Of a stretch of DNA of 54,129 nucleotides, positions 43,694 through 52,363 are shown one piece after another (position 1 is the stretch's first letter; each line of letters begins with the position of its first letter). The DNA lies in contig NZ_JAGPOT010000042.1 in assembly GCF_018224015.1 (NCBI RefSeq), positions 1-54,129 of the forward strand, given 5' to 3'. This DNA is from Pseudarthrobacter albicanus. GTDB lineage: Bacteria; Actinomycetota; Actinomycetes; Actinomycetales; Micrococcaceae. A model generated the notes under the pieces. The model did not search any database, was not told the origin of the DNA, and saw nothing but the letters and a program-made list of their open reading frames with translations. A program made the position numbers and the translations under genes.

Positions 43694-44905
43694 ATGACCG
43701 ACATCAGTAACGTCGCCCGACTGTCCGAGCCGCTCAAGTTCGCCTACTGGGTCCCCAACGTCTCCGGCGGCCTGGTGGTTTCCACCATCGAACAGCGCAC
43801 CGGCTGGGACTTCGACTACAACAAGAAGCTGGCGCGGATAGCCGAGAACTCGGGCTTCGAATACGCCCTCACGCAGACCCGCTACGCCGCCTCCTACGGC
43901 GCCGACAAGCAGCACGAGGCGACGTCCTTCAGCCTGGCACTGCTGGCCGCCACCGAACGGCTCAAGGTGATCGCCGCCATCCACCCCGGCATGTGGCACC
44001 CCGGCGTGCTCGCCAAATTCATCATCACCGCGGACCACATCTCCAACGGCCGCGCCGCCGTAAACATCGTCTCCGGCTGGCTCAAGAACGAGTTCACCAA
44101 CTTCGGGCTCGAATGGCTTGAGCACGACGAGCGCTACGTCCGCACCGAAGAGTTCATCAAGGTCCTCCGCGGCCTCTGGACCGAGACCGAGTACAGCCAG
44201 TCCGGCAAGTACTACAACATCACCGACTTCACCCTGCAGCCGGCCCCGGTGGACGTGCCGGGCCGCGCGCACCCGGAAATCTTCTTCGGCGGCAACTCCA
44301 CCGCTGCCCAGGCCACGGCCGGCCGTGTCGCGGACTGGTACTTCTCCAACGGCAAGGACCTTGAGGGGTTCAAGGAGAACATCGCCGGCGTCGTGGCGGC
44401 GGCGGGCGAGACCCGGCGCGGCACCGCGGGCGCCCTCGAGGCACTGCCCTCACTCCCCGCCCCGCGTTTCGGCCTCAACGGCTTCGTCATCGCCCGCGAC
44501 TCCGAAAAGGAAGCCCGCGACACCCTCCGCGAGATCGTCGCGAAGGCCCACAAACCGGCAGTCCAGGGCTTCCGCGACGCCGTGCAGGAAGCCGGCGCGT
44601 CCACCAAGGACGGCAAGGGAATGTGGGCGGACTCCTCGTTTGAGGACCTCGTCCAGTACAACGACGGCTTCAAGACCCAGCTGATCGGCACCCCGGAGCA
44701 GATCGCCGAGCGGATCGTGGAGTACAAGAAGATCGGCGTGAACCTGTTCCTCACCGGCTACCTGCACTTCCAGGAGGAAGTCGCGGCGTTCGGCCAGGAC
44801 ATCCTCCCGATCGTCCGCGAACTCGAGGCGGACCTCGCCCGCACGAACGGCACCGAACTGGACCTGTCCGGCACCCCGGCCGCCAACGTAGAGGTGGCAG
44901 CGTAA
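43694..44905 (+). CDS. sfnG: SfnG-like FMNH2-dependent dimethylsulfone monooxygenase
   Basis: 403 residues; AAAGGA 6 nt before the ATG. LKFAYWVPNVSGGLVVSTIE, EQRTGWDFDYNKKLARIAEN and GFEYALTQTRYAASYGADKQ match SfnG of Pseudomonas very closely, as do HPEIFFGGNSTAAQ and STFEDLVQYNDGFKTQ-type sequence near the end. This two-component bacterial-luciferase-like enzyme cleaves dimethylsulfone to methanesulfinate using FMNH2 and O2 in the cytoplasm. No flavin reductase or msu/ssu genes are adjacent. The C-terminal 20 residues are variable. Its stop (TAA) overlaps the ATG of the next gene. Confidence 0.85.
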   Translation: MTDISNVARLSEPLKFAYWVPNVSGGLVVSTIEQRTGWDFDYNKKLARIAENSGFEYALTQTRYAASYGADKQHEATSFSLALLAATERLKVIAAIHPGMWHPGVLAKFIITADHISNGRAAVNIVSGWLKNEFTNFGLEWLEHDERYVRTEEFIKVLRGLWTETEYSQSGKYYNITDFTLQPAPVDVPGRAHPEIFFGGNSTAAQATAGRVADWYFSNGKDLEGFKENIAGVVAAAGETRRGTAGALEALPSLPAPRFGLNGFVIARDSEKEARDTLREIVAKAHKPAVQGFRDAVQEAGASTKDGKGMWADSSFEDLVQYNDGFKTQLIGTPEQIAERIVEYKKIGVNLFLTGYLHFQEEVAAFGQDILPIVRELEADLARTNGTELDLSGTPAANVEVAA

Positions 44906-46269
44906 TGGCTGACCGCACCTTCGGTTTCCGCACCCGCGCCCTGCACGCCGGCGGGACCCCCGACGCCGAGCACGGCGCCCGGGCCGTCCCGATCTACCAG
45001 ACCACCTCCTTCGTGTTCAAGGACACCCAGGACGCCGCCAACCTCTTCGCCCTGCAGAAATACGGCAACATCTACTCCCGGATCGGCAACCCCACGGTCG
45101 CCGCGTTCGAGGAGCGCATCGCCTCCCTCGAAGGCGGCATCGGTGCGGTGGCCACGTCCTCGGGCATGGCGGCCGAGTTCATCACCTTCGCCGCCCTCAC
45201 CCAGGCCGGGGACCACATCGTGGCGGCCTCCCAACTGTATGGCGGCACCGTCACCCAGCTCGACGTCACCCTGCGCCGCTTCGGCGTCGACACCACCTTC
45301 GTCGCCGGCACCGATCCGGCGGACTACGCCGCCGCGATCCAGGAGAACACCAAGGCGATCTTCGTCGAGGCGGTGGCCAACCCGTCGTCGGAAGTCCAGG
45401 ACCTTGAGGGTCTCGCGAAGGCGGCGCACGACGCCGGCATCCCGCTCGTCGTCGACGCCACCTTGAGCACCCCGTACCTCGTGCGGCCGATCGAGCACGG
45501 CGCGGACATCGTGATCCACTCCGCCACCAAGTTCCTCGGCGGGCACGGCACCACCCTGGGCGGCGTGGTCGTGGAAAGCGGCCGCTTCAACTGGGGCAAC
45601 GGCAAGTTCCCGATGATGACCGAGCCGGTTGCCTCCTACGGCAACGTCTCCTGGTGGGGGAACTTCGGCGAGTACGGCTTCCTGACCAAGCTGCGCTGCG
45701 AGCAGCTGCGCGACATCGGCCCCGCGCTCTCCCCGATGTCGGCCTTCCAGCTGCTGCAGGGCGTCGAGACGCTCCCCCAGCGCCTGGACGAGCACCTGAA
45801 GAACGCCCAGGCGGTCGCCGAATGGCTGGAGGCGGACGAGCGCGTGGCCTACGTGAACTTCTCCGGCCTGCCCTCGCACCCGCACTTCGAGCGGGCGAAG
45901 AAGTACCTGCCGCTGGGCCCCGGCTCGGTGTTCTCCTTCGGCGTGAAGGGCGGCCGTGCCGCGGGACAGACGTTCATCGAATCCCTGCAGCTGGCCTCGC
46001 ACCTGGCCAATGTGGGCGACTCGCGGACCCTGGTGATCCACCCGGGCTCCACCACCCACCAGCAGCTCAGCCCGGAGCAGCTGGCATCCGCCGGCGTGCC
46101 GGAGGACCTCGTCCGGATTTCCATCGGCCTCGAAGACCTCGAGGACATCCTCTGGGACCTGGACCAGGCGCTCACCGCGGCGCAAATTGCGACGTCCGAC
46201 GACGAGACCGGGGTTTCGACGAGTTCAGCCCCAGAAGCCGACGCCTGCACGATTGGAGCACGCGCATGA
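44905..46269 (+). CDS. metY: O-acetylhomoserine sulfhydrylase (aminocarboxypropyltransferase)
   Basis: 454 residues. Cys/Met metabolism PLP enzyme: TRALHAGGTPDAEHGARAVP, YSRIGNPTVAAFEERIASLE, SSGMAAEFITF, and the PLP Lys in HSATKFLGGHGTTLGG. The long form with VASYGNVSWWGNFGEYGFLT is characteristic of MetY rather than MetB. It makes homocysteine (or methionine from methanethiol) from O-acetylhomoserine and sulfide. The last 25 residues are an unusual Ser/Asp-rich tail. ATG overlaps the sfnG stop, and its own stop overlaps the next ATG (ATGA). Confidence 0.93.
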   Translation: MADRTFGFRTRALHAGGTPDAEHGARAVPIYQTTSFVFKDTQDAANLFALQKYGNIYSRIGNPTVAAFEERIASLEGGIGAVATSSGMAAEFITFAALTQAGDHIVAASQLYGGTVTQLDVTLRRFGVDTTFVAGTDPADYAAAIQENTKAIFVEAVANPSSEVQDLEGLAKAAHDAGIPLVVDATLSTPYLVRPIEHGADIVIHSATKFLGGHGTTLGGVVVESGRFNWGNGKFPMMTEPVASYGNVSWWGNFGEYGFLTKLRCEQLRDIGPALSPMSAFQLLQGVETLPQRLDEHLKNAQAVAEWLEADERVAYVNFSGLPSHPHFERAKKYLPLGPGSVFSFGVKGGRAAGQTFIESLQLASHLANVGDSRTLVIHPGSTTHQQLSPEQLASAGVPEDLVRISIGLEDLEDILWDLDQALTAAQIATSDDETGVSTSSAPEADACTIGARA

Positions 46270-46760
46270 GCACCGCCGACCGCACCTGGACCGGACCGTC
46301 CGCGCCCGGGCGGCTGGGCCTGCTGCGGCAGGCGAAGTCGATCGCGATCGTGGGCGCCTCGGACAAACCGTCCCGCGCCAGCTACTTCGTGGCCACCTAT
46401 CTGCAGTCCTCCACCCGGTACAAGGTGTACTTCGTGAACCCGGTGGTGAAGGAAATCCTGGGCGAGCCGACGTACGCCTCGCTCGCTGACCTGCCGGAGA
46501 GCCCCGACATCGTGGACGTGTTCCGCAAGCACGATGACCTGCCCGGGGTCCTCGAGGAGGCCATCGCGGCCGGCGCCAAGACGCTGTGGCTGCAGCTCGG
46601 GTCCTGGCACGAGGACGTCGCCAACGAGGCGGAAGCCGCCGGCCTCGACGTCGTGATGGACCGCTGCGTGAAGATTGAGCATGCCCGCTTCCACGGCGGC
46701 CTGCACCTGGCCGGCTTCGACACCGGCGTCATCTCGTCCAAACGCCAGGTCCTGGCCTGA
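46266..46760 (+). CDS. CoA-binding protein, last gene of the methionine operon
   Basis: 164 residues; ATGA overlap with metY. SIAIVGASDKPSRASYFVAT, VYFVNPVVKEILGEPTYASL, DIVDVFRKHDDLPGVLEEAI and LWLQLGSWHEDVANEAEAAG form the YccU-type CoA-binding Rossmann domain; the end has VMDRCVKIEHARFHGGLHLA. In many actinobacteria this gene follows metY, so a link to sulfur amino-acid synthesis is likely, but the reaction is unknown. Paralogue of the gene at 40471-40896 just before the operon. Confidence 0.85.
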   Translation: MSTADRTWTGPSAPGRLGLLRQAKSIAIVGASDKPSRASYFVATYLQSSTRYKVYFVNPVVKEILGEPTYASLADLPESPDIVDVFRKHDDLPGVLEEAIAAGAKTLWLQLGSWHEDVANEAEAAGLDVVMDRCVKIEHARFHGGLHLAGFDTGVISSKRQVLA

Positions 46761-46800
46761 CGCCAGGCGCGTTCGGATGCCGGGCTCGCGGGAAACGTGC

Positions 46801-46828
46801 GGACTCGCCTTAAGGCTACGGCGAGTCC
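46801..46828. terminator. Hairpin terminator after the metY operon
   Basis: GGACTCGCC (46801-46809) pairs with GGCGAGTCC (46820-46828) around a 10-base loop; GTG/CAC on the outside extend the stem past one mismatch. It lies about 40 bp after the operon and before the convergent anti-sigma-like gene. Confidence 0.75.
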
Positions 46829-46882
46829 ACACTGTTCCGGCGACGTCGATGGCCTGGAACCAATCCGGAAGCCAGGGATCCC

Positions 46883-47713
46883 CTAGGGCTGGCCGGGGAC
46901 CGCAGGCGTGATGCCGCCCGGGATAGTGGGCGTGACGGGAGCCGGCAGGGGCTGCTTGCCGTTGCCCTGGCCGAGTCCGGGCAGGCCGGGCAGGCGCGGC
47001 ACTGCCCGGTTCACTGGGCCCTGGCCCGGTGCCGGGAGAACTGTGCCTCGGCCGACCGCGGGCGGCGGGGCAGACGGCATCGGCGTGGCCCGGCCGGGAG
47101 CCCGGGTTGCAGGGGCTGCCGGAGCGGCTGATCCCGGGACTACTGCCGCGGCCGCGGCGGTCGGCGCAGGAACCGCCGGAACCGCCGGAATCGACGACGG
47201 CGACGGCGACGGCTGGGCATGTTCCGGTGCCGGGGCCGGAACATGGCCGGCCGGCTGGAAAAGAACGCCGATGGTCTGGCCGACGTTGTGGCGGAAGTCC
47301 TCGCTGGACGCGGCAACAGCACCGGCGCCGAGAGCCATCGCACCGGCGACGGCGCCGCCCACTATCGCCAGGCGGCGCTTCCGGCCGCGGCGGTCAGCCA
47401 GGCTCGTGACGCCCGCCGGCAAAGTGCCGTCCGCAGGAGCCAGCGGGGACACGACGGCGGGCATCGCCGTCGTCACTGCTGTGGGAGATCCGGCGGCGGG
47501 AGATCCGGCTGTGGGAGATCCGGCGGCGGGAGATCCGTGGGCTCCGGCGGCCAGCAGCGCCGCGAGGTCGGCCCGGGGCGCCGGGGCACGGCCGGGGACC
47601 AGGGCCCGCAGCTGTTCCAGGGAATCGCGGAGCTCCGTGGACGCTGCGAGGCCGGAATCACGGAGCATCGCCTGGATGCTGCCATCCTGCTGGGGGTCGC
47701 GTGTGCCGGTCAT
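46883..47713 (-). CDS. Single-pass membrane protein, probable anti-sigma factor (RsdA-like position)
   Basis: 276 residues. The cytoplasmic N-terminus has a short helical segment (TELRDSLEQLRALVPGRAPA) that could bind a sigma factor. It is followed by Ser/Pro/Ala repeats from 15-bp duplications near 47480-47540. One membrane helix (LAIVGGAVAGAMALGAGAVA, about 114-134) leads to a long Pro/Ala-rich external part. There is no HxxxCxxC zinc motif, so it is not a ZAS-type anti-sigma factor; the Mycobacterium RsdA is likewise atypical. It overlaps the sigma-factor gene by 4 bp (ATGA), the usual layout of sigma/anti-sigma pairs. Confidence 0.6.
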   Translation of the reverse strand: MTGTRDPQQDGSIQAMLRDSGLAASTELRDSLEQLRALVPGRAPAPRADLAALLAAGAHGSPAAGSPTAGSPAAGSPTAVTTAMPAVVSPLAPADGTLPAGVTSLADRRGRKRRLAIVGGAVAGAMALGAGAVAASSEDFRHNVGQTIGVLFQPAGHVPAPAPEHAQPSPSPSSIPAVPAVPAPTAAAAAVVPGSAAPAAPATRAPGRATPMPSAPPPAVGRGTVLPAPGQGPVNRAVPRLPGLPGLGQGNGKQPLPAPVTPTIPGGITPAVPGQP

Positions 47714-48258
47714 GATGCTGCGTGGTCCTTTTCGGTGACGAGTTCGCGCAGGGCGCTGAGCCCGCGTCGCTGAAGCTGCTTGATGGCACCGGGCGTCTTG
47801 TCCATGATGCCGGCCACCTGTTCGATGGAAAGGTCCGCGACGATCCGCAGGACCAAGACCTCGCGCTGCTCCTCATTGAGCTTGGCGAGGGTGCCGGAGA
47901 TACCGCCGAGGGAGCCGAGGGCCTCCTCCTCGGCGGAAGCGGAATACCGGGCGTCGTCCCGGGGATCGTATTCGGCCAGGTACGGCGTGCGTTCGGCCCG
48001 CCGCCGGTGGTCGACCAGCCTGGCGTGGGCGACGGAGAAGATGAAGGTCCGCAGGCCGGCGTGGCCGCCGGTGACGCCGGCCAGTTTCGGCAGGACATCG
48101 ACGAAGACGTCCTGGGTGAGCGCCTCGGCGTCGTCCACTCCGCGGGCTCTGAAGTAACCGAGCACCGCGGGGGAAATGACCGTGTAGACAGCGCTGAAGC
48201 CTGACGGCTCGCCAGCTAGAGCGGCTGACAATTCGTCATCGCTTAGCTGTTCTGCCAA
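47710..48258 (-). CDS. ECF-type RNA polymerase sigma factor (SigD-like)
   Basis: 182 residues from TTG 48258 (GGAAGGA 7 nt upstream). Region 2: GFSAVYTVISPAVLGYFRAR then DAEALTQDVFVDVLPKL and GLRTFIFSVAHARLVDHRRR. Region 4: LNEEQREVLVLRIVADLSIE, QVAGIMDKTPGAIKQLQRRG. No region 3, so ECF (group 4). It directs RNA polymerase to a special promoter set. The GTAAC-N-CGAT match upstream of the neighbouring secreted protein fits the SigD consensus and could be one target. Coupled to the downstream membrane protein. Confidence 0.88.
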   Translation of the reverse strand: MAEQLSDDELSAALAGEPSGFSAVYTVISPAVLGYFRARGVDDAEALTQDVFVDVLPKLAGVTGGHAGLRTFIFSVAHARLVDHRRRAERTPYLAEYDPRDDARYSASAEEEALGSLGGISGTLAKLNEEQREVLVLRIVADLSIEQVAGIMDKTPGAIKQLQRRGLSALRELVTEKDHAAS

Positions 48259-48345
48259 GAGGTTGTCCTTCCGTTGCTGCTGGGGTGCGGCCCCGGCAAG
48301 TCTAGCGGCCGCACCCCCGGCGCCTCCGTGGGAGGCGTTCGGTCC

Positions 48346-48846
48346 TTACTTGTCGAGCTGGGGCAGCTCGGCGGACGGGGTGGCCGGAACGGCGGGAACA
48401 GCCGGGACGCCATGGGCGCCCGGGACGGCCGGGACGGCTGCATGGACGTCAACGTTGGCGTGAGCCTCGCCGGCTACACCCTTGGCAGCGGCGCTGCCCT
48501 GGACGTCGGCACCGTGCTTGTCAGCGTCGATGGAGCCCTCGGCGGCACCTTTGGTACCTTCCACGCCGGCGTCGACCTTGGCGGAGCCGTCAACGGCGGG
48601 GGTGGCCGGCACGGCGGGGGCCACGGGCACGGCCGGGGCAGCCGGCTTCGCGGGAAGTTTGGGGGTGGCCGGCACGGCGGAAGTGGCCGGGGTGGCGGGC
48701 GTAGCGTGGGTCACTTCAGCCTGCTGCGTGCCGGACTGGGTGTTGGATACCTGGGCCGCGTTGGCCAGTCCGATACCGGAAAATCCTCCGACTGCCAGAA
48801 TGGCGGCACCGATGGCAATCTTGGTGGTCTTGCTAACACTCTTCAT
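48346..48846 (-). CDS. Secreted Ala/Pro/Val-rich protein of unknown function
   Basis: 166 residues from ATG 48846. A signal peptide (MKSVSKTTKIAIGAAILAVG to ANA) is followed by a low-complexity region with repeats of P-A-T/V-P (ATPATPATSAVPATPKLPAK, APAVPVAPAVPATPAV) and a more polar Asp/Ala/Gly segment (DGSAKVDAGVEGTKGAAEGS). No known domain or anchor. It lies 87 bp upstream of the sigma-factor gene on the same strand, so transcription from its promoter may read into sigma/anti-sigma. It may be an envelope stress product. Confidence 0.65.
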   Translation of the reverse strand: MKSVSKTTKIAIGAAILAVGGFSGIGLANAAQVSNTQSGTQQAEVTHATPATPATSAVPATPKLPAKPAAPAVPVAPAVPATPAVDGSAKVDAGVEGTKGAAEGSIDADKHGADVQGSAAAKGVAGEAHANVDVHAAVPAVPGAHGVPAVPAVPATPSAELPQLDK

Positions 48847-48982
48847 CACAGGGATACATCCTTCGGTTGGGTGAAGGCCGGCCGGCGCCTCATGGGGGCA
48901 AGGCGCCGACCCGCACTTACGGTGGAAGGCCATCCGGATATCTGGTGGGGGTCCAGTCTCCGGCGGCGCTTACAAAGGAGTA

Positions 48983-49008
48983 ATCGCTGGGGAGACCCGA
49001 AAGGTTAC
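48983..49008 (-). promoter_or_regulatory. Putative ECF (SigD-type) promoter
   Basis: On the minus strand GTAACC (49003-49008), a 16-bp spacer and CGAT (48983-48986). As I recall, the mycobacterial SigD consensus is GTAAC(G)-N16-CGAT. Transcription would begin about 130 nt before the secreted protein gene at 48846. The only ECF sigma gene in the window lies just downstream on the same strand, suggesting autoregulation. Confidence 0.5.
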
Positions 49009-49077
49009 GCACCGATCGGAATTTTCTTTTTTCTTTTCCGGACGGGCTCAATGGCGGGCCCAACTGCGGCTTAACCG

Positions 49078-49119
49078 CGACGACGGCGGGCCACCTTTAC
49101 AGGTGACCCGCCGTCGTCG
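49078..49119 (-). terminator. Hairpin terminator after purA
   Basis: CGACGACGGCGGG (49078-49090) pairs with CCCGCCGTCGTCG (49107-49119); inside, CACCT and AGGTG pair as well, leaving a TTAC loop. It lies 33 bp after the purA stop. The stem resembles the one at 53112-53168. Confidence 0.85.
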
Positions 49120-49151
49120 AGCGTCAGTCAGTCGGTCCCGGCCGGACAGTG

Positions 49152-50441
49152 TCAGTCAAGGATCAGATCGTTGATCACGATGGTCTGGTCGCGGTCCGGG
49201 CCGACGCCGATGGCCGAGAAGCGGGTGCCGGAGAGCTTCTCCAGCGCCAGCACGTAGTTGCGGGCGTTCTCCGGGAGGTCCGCGAGGGTGCGGGCGCCGG
49301 TGATGTCCTCGGTCCAGCCGTCGAAGTACTCGAAGATCGGCTTGGCGTGGTGGAACTCGGTCTGGGTCATGGGCATCTCGTCGTGCCGGACGCCGTCGAC
49401 GTCGTAGGCCACGCAGACCGGGATCTGCTCGATGCCGGTGAGCACGTCCAGCTTGGTGACGAAGTAGTCGGTGAAGCCGTTGACGCGGGACGCGTGGCGG
49501 GCCAGCACGGCGTCGTACCAGCCGCAGCGGCGCGGACGGCCGGTGTTCACGCCGAACTCGCCGCCGGTCTTCTGCAGGTACACGCCCATCTCATCGAACA
49601 ATTCCGTGGGGAAGGGACCTGCGCCCACCCGGGTGGTGTACGCCTTGATGATGCCGATGGAGCGCGAGATCCGGGTGGGGCCGATGCCCGAGCCGACGCA
49701 GGCGCCGCCTGCGGTGGGGTTCGAGGAGGTCACGAACGGGTAGGTGCCGTGGTCCACGTCCAGGAACGTTGCCTGGCCGCCCTCCATCAGCACCACCTTG
49801 CCCTCGTCCAGCGCCGTGTTCAGGACGAAGGTGCTGTCGATCACCAGCGGGCGGAGGCGTTCGGCGAAGGACAGGAAGTACTCCACGATCTCGTCCACCT
49901 CGATGTCGCGGCGGTTGTAGACCTTGACCAGGAGTTCGTTCTTCTGCCGCAGCGAGCCCTCGACCTTCTGGCGCAGGATTGACGCGTCGAAGACGTCCTG
50001 GACGCGGATGCCGAGGCGGGCCACCTTGTCCATGTAGGCCGGGCCGATCCCGCGGCCGGTAGTGCCGATGGCGCGGCTGCCGAGGAAACGCTCGGTCACC
50101 TTGTCCAGGACCTGATGGTAGGGCGCCACGAGGTGGGCATTGGCGGAAATGCGCAGCTTGGAGGTGTCAGCGCCGCGGGCTTCCAGGCCGTCGATCTCTT
50201 CGAACAGTGCCTCGAGGTTCACCACGCAGCCGTTGCCGATGATCGGGACCGCGTTGGGGCTCAGGATGCCGGCAGGAAGGAGCTTGAGCTCATACTTTTC
50301 ACCGCCTACGACGACGGTGTGCCCGGCGTTGTTGCCGCCGTTGGGCTTGACGACGTAGTCGACACGGTGGCCGAGCAGGTCAGTGGCTTTACCTTTGCCT
50401 TCGTCGCCCCATTGGGCTCCGACGATCACGATTGCTGGCAT
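49152..50441 (-). CDS. purA: Adenylosuccinate synthetase
   Basis: 429 residues. [20 protein letters not shown] is the classic N-terminus with the catalytic Asp and GDEGKGK loop; [10 protein letters not shown] contains the catalytic His; [16 protein letters not shown] and [20 protein letters not shown] (TKxD guanine motif) follow. It condenses IMP with aspartate using GTP on the way to AMP. ATG 50441 has GGGAGG 6 nt upstream. Divergent from the MetE-like gene; the 293-bp region between 50442 and the riboswitch holds both promoters. Confidence 0.96.
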   Translation of the reverse strand: MPAIVIVGAQWGDEGKGKATDLLGHRVDYVVKPNGGNNAGHTVVVGGEKYELKLLPAGILSPNAVPIIGNGCVVNLEALFEEIDGLEARGADTSKLRISANAHLVAPYHQVLDKVTERFLGSRAIGTTGRGIGPAYMDKVARLGIRVQDVFDASILRQKVEGSLRQKNELLVKVYNRRDIEVDEIVEYFLSFAERLRPLVIDSTFVLNTALDEGKVVLMEGGQATFLDVDHGTYPFVTSSNPTAGGACVGSGIGPTRISRSIGIIKAYTTRVGAGPFPTELFDEMGVYLQKTGGEFGVNTGRPRRCGWYDAVLARHASRVNGFTDYFVTKLDVLTGIEQIPVCVAYDVDGVRHDEMPMTQTEFHHAKPIFEYFDGWTEDITGARTLADLPENARNYVLALEKLSGTRFSAIGVGPDRDQTIVINDLILD

Positions 50442-50697
50442 GGGATCCTCCCCCATTCGTTCGGGCCGAATCCCGTGTGGTCCACCCTGCCTGATTCGCC
50501 AGGGTGGTTCGCCGGAGCTCAGCACCGTTCATGAGAACGCCCCGAATCTTCACGCTGTGCTCTTACCCATCAACGCCAGAGTTCCGGGGCTCTTACCACC
50601 CAAGTTTAGCCGATCGCGGTGACCGGCATCGCCTGAAGGCCATGGCCTCACCGGGAGGCAGCCCGGCCGCGTTGCCGCGACACAATGCCCGGCGGAT

Positions 50698-50727
50698 TTG
50701 CCAGGTCCCGGCCCCTGGAATTAACTG
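50698..50727 (+). promoter_or_regulatory. Putative promoter of the MetE-like gene
   Basis: TTGCCA (50698-50703), an 18-bp spacer and TAACTG (50722-50727) immediately precede the second SAM aptamer. The match to consensus is modest. Confidence 0.35.
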
Positions 50728-50734
50728 GGTGGGA

Positions 50735-50851
50735 CCATCCCGAGCGGCCGAGGGACCTGGACCGTTGACGCCGCAGCAACCCTGCCCGGACACGGAATCC
50801 CCGACACCACGGGATTCCGCCCGGCAAAGGTGCTACCGCCAGGACCGATGG
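50735..50851 (+). ncRNA. SAM-I (S-box) riboswitch, second copy
   Basis: CCATCCCGAGCGGCCGAGGG, ACCTGGACCGTTGACGCCGC then AGCAACC, a hairpin GGAATCCC...GGGATTCC, GGTGCTACCGCCAGGACC and GATGG closing P1. The Shine-Dalgarno region GGAAAGGAAAC begins inside the 3' strand of P1 and lies ahead of ATG 50868, so binding of SAM should block translation of the MetE-like protein. Confidence 0.94.
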
Positions 50852-50867
50852 AAAGGAAACTGTCCCC

Positions 50868-52103
50868 ATGCCCCAGGACCCTCACAACCCTCACAACCCT
50901 CAAAACACAGACCGCATCCGCGTCACCCACGCCGGCTCGTTGCCCCGCACCCCGGAACTGATCGCCGCCAACGAGGCCAAGGAAGCCGGGGGCATCACGC
51001 CGGAATTCCTGGCGCTGCTGGAAGGCTCGGTGGTGGACGTCGTCCAGCGCCAGAAGGACCTGGGCATCGATATCCCCAACGACGGCGAGTATGGCCACAC
51101 GATGTCCAGTTCCGTGGACTACGGGGCCTGGTGGAACTACTCCTTCTCCCGGCTCGGCGGCCTGGAGCCGACCGACGTGGACCGCTGGGCCGACGCCGGG
51201 GTGCACCGCTCCAGCCCCGGCAACATCGTCCTGACCTCCTTCCTGGACCGCCGGGACCGGCAGCAGTTCAATGCCGCCTACAACGATCCGTCCTCCGGGA
51301 TCCTGGCCCACCGCAAGAGCGTGAGCCAGCCCAAGATCGCCGGCCCGCTGACGTACACGGGCCAGGACCTCGTCGGCTCGGACATCGCCAACCTGAAGAC
51401 CGGCCTGGCCGCAGCGGGCCTGGCCGAGGGCTTCGTGGCCTCCCTGTCCCCCGGGTCCTGCGCCCGCGTCGCCAACGAGTACTACAAGACCGACGAGGAA
51501 CTCCTCTACGCCTGCGCCGACGCGATGCGCGAGGAGTACAAGGCGATCATCGACGCCGGCCTGACGGTCCAGCTCGACGACCCCTCGCTGGCCGAGAGCT
51601 GGGACCAGATCAACCCCGAGCCCAGCCTGGCGGACTACCTCAAGTTCATCCAGCTCCGGGTCGAGGCCACCAACTGGGCCCTGCGCGGCCTCCCGCAGGA
51701 GCAGATCCGCCTGCATGTCTGCTGGGGCTCCTGGCACGGCCCGCACACCACCGACATCCCCTTCGCGGACATCATCGGATCAGTGATGCAGATCGACGCC
51801 GGCGGCTACTCCTTCGAGGCCGCCAACGTCCGCCACGAACACGAATGGCGGGTCTGGGAGGACACCAAGCTCCCCGAGGGCAAGGTCATCATCCCCGGCG
51901 TCGTCTCCCACGCCACCAACGTGGTGGAGCACCCGGACCTCGTGGCGGACCGGATCGTGCGTTTCGCGGAGCTTGTCGGGCGTGAAAATGTGATTGCGTC
52001 CACAGACTGCGGCCTCGGCGGCAGGGTGCATCCGCAGATTGCCTTCGCCAAGCTCGAGGCGCTCGGTGAGGGCGCACGCCGCGCCAGCAAGCGGCTCTGG
52101 TAG
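50868..52103 (+). CDS. Cobalamin-independent methionine synthase (MetE C-terminal type) family protein
   Basis: 411 residues. It covers only the catalytic half of MetE: RIRVTHAGSLPRTPELIAAN, DIPNDGEYGHTMSSSVDYGA, KIAGPLTYTGQDLV, LHVCWGSWHGPHTTDIPFAD and VIASTDCGLGGRVHPQIAFA. The H-x-C and the later Cys (STDCGLG) are the zinc/thiol-site residues. Such short forms use a methyl donor other than polyglutamyl-methyl-THF or need a partner; methionine synthesis is still most likely because of the SAM riboswitch. The first 14 residues are a His/Asn/Pro repeat made by short duplications. Confidence 0.85.
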   Translation: MPQDPHNPHNPQNTDRIRVTHAGSLPRTPELIAANEAKEAGGITPEFLALLEGSVVDVVQRQKDLGIDIPNDGEYGHTMSSSVDYGAWWNYSFSRLGGLEPTDVDRWADAGVHRSSPGNIVLTSFLDRRDRQQFNAAYNDPSSGILAHRKSVSQPKIAGPLTYTGQDLVGSDIANLKTGLAAAGLAEGFVASLSPGSCARVANEYYKTDEELLYACADAMREEYKAIIDAGLTVQLDDPSLAESWDQINPEPSLADYLKFIQLRVEATNWALRGLPQEQIRLHVCWGSWHGPHTTDIPFADIIGSVMQIDAGGYSFEAANVRHEHEWRVWEDTKLPEGKVIIPGVVSHATNVVEHPDLVADRIVRFAELVGRENVIASTDCGLGGRVHPQIAFAKLEALGEGARRASKRLW

Positions 52104-52143
52104 CCGGCTGAGCTGCGGCGGCGGTGCCTGCCCGGGGTCCCGC

Positions 52144-52183
52144 GCGGGCGCCGCGGCGGCTGCCGGCCGCCGCCGGCGCCCGC
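52144..52183. terminator. GC-rich hairpin after the MetE-like gene
   Basis: GCGGGCGCCGCGGCGGC pairs with GCCGCCGGCGCCCGC with one bulge and a short loop, 40 bp after the stop. No T tract. The remaining 180 bp up to the next gene includes TTGATA/TAGACT near 52231-52240 that may belong to its promoter. Confidence 0.6.
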
Positions 52184-52363
52184 TGCGGCGGCCTGCTGCG
52201 ACCTCCGGCCGGTCCGGCATTTCCCAGGGCTTGATAGACTGATAAGGATCGACTCGGAATCGGTCCACACCACATTTTCAATCCACACCGGACTCCGCGC
52301 GCCTGCGTTTGCCGTGCCCCCGTCCGGTCTGGCAGCGTCACCAATCCCGGGAAGCAGCAATAT

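Noticed and set aside
41314..43737. 807-codon minus-strand open frame over the acyl-CoA ligase
   Set aside because: It is the shadow of a strong coding sequence on the plus strand and shows no family motif.
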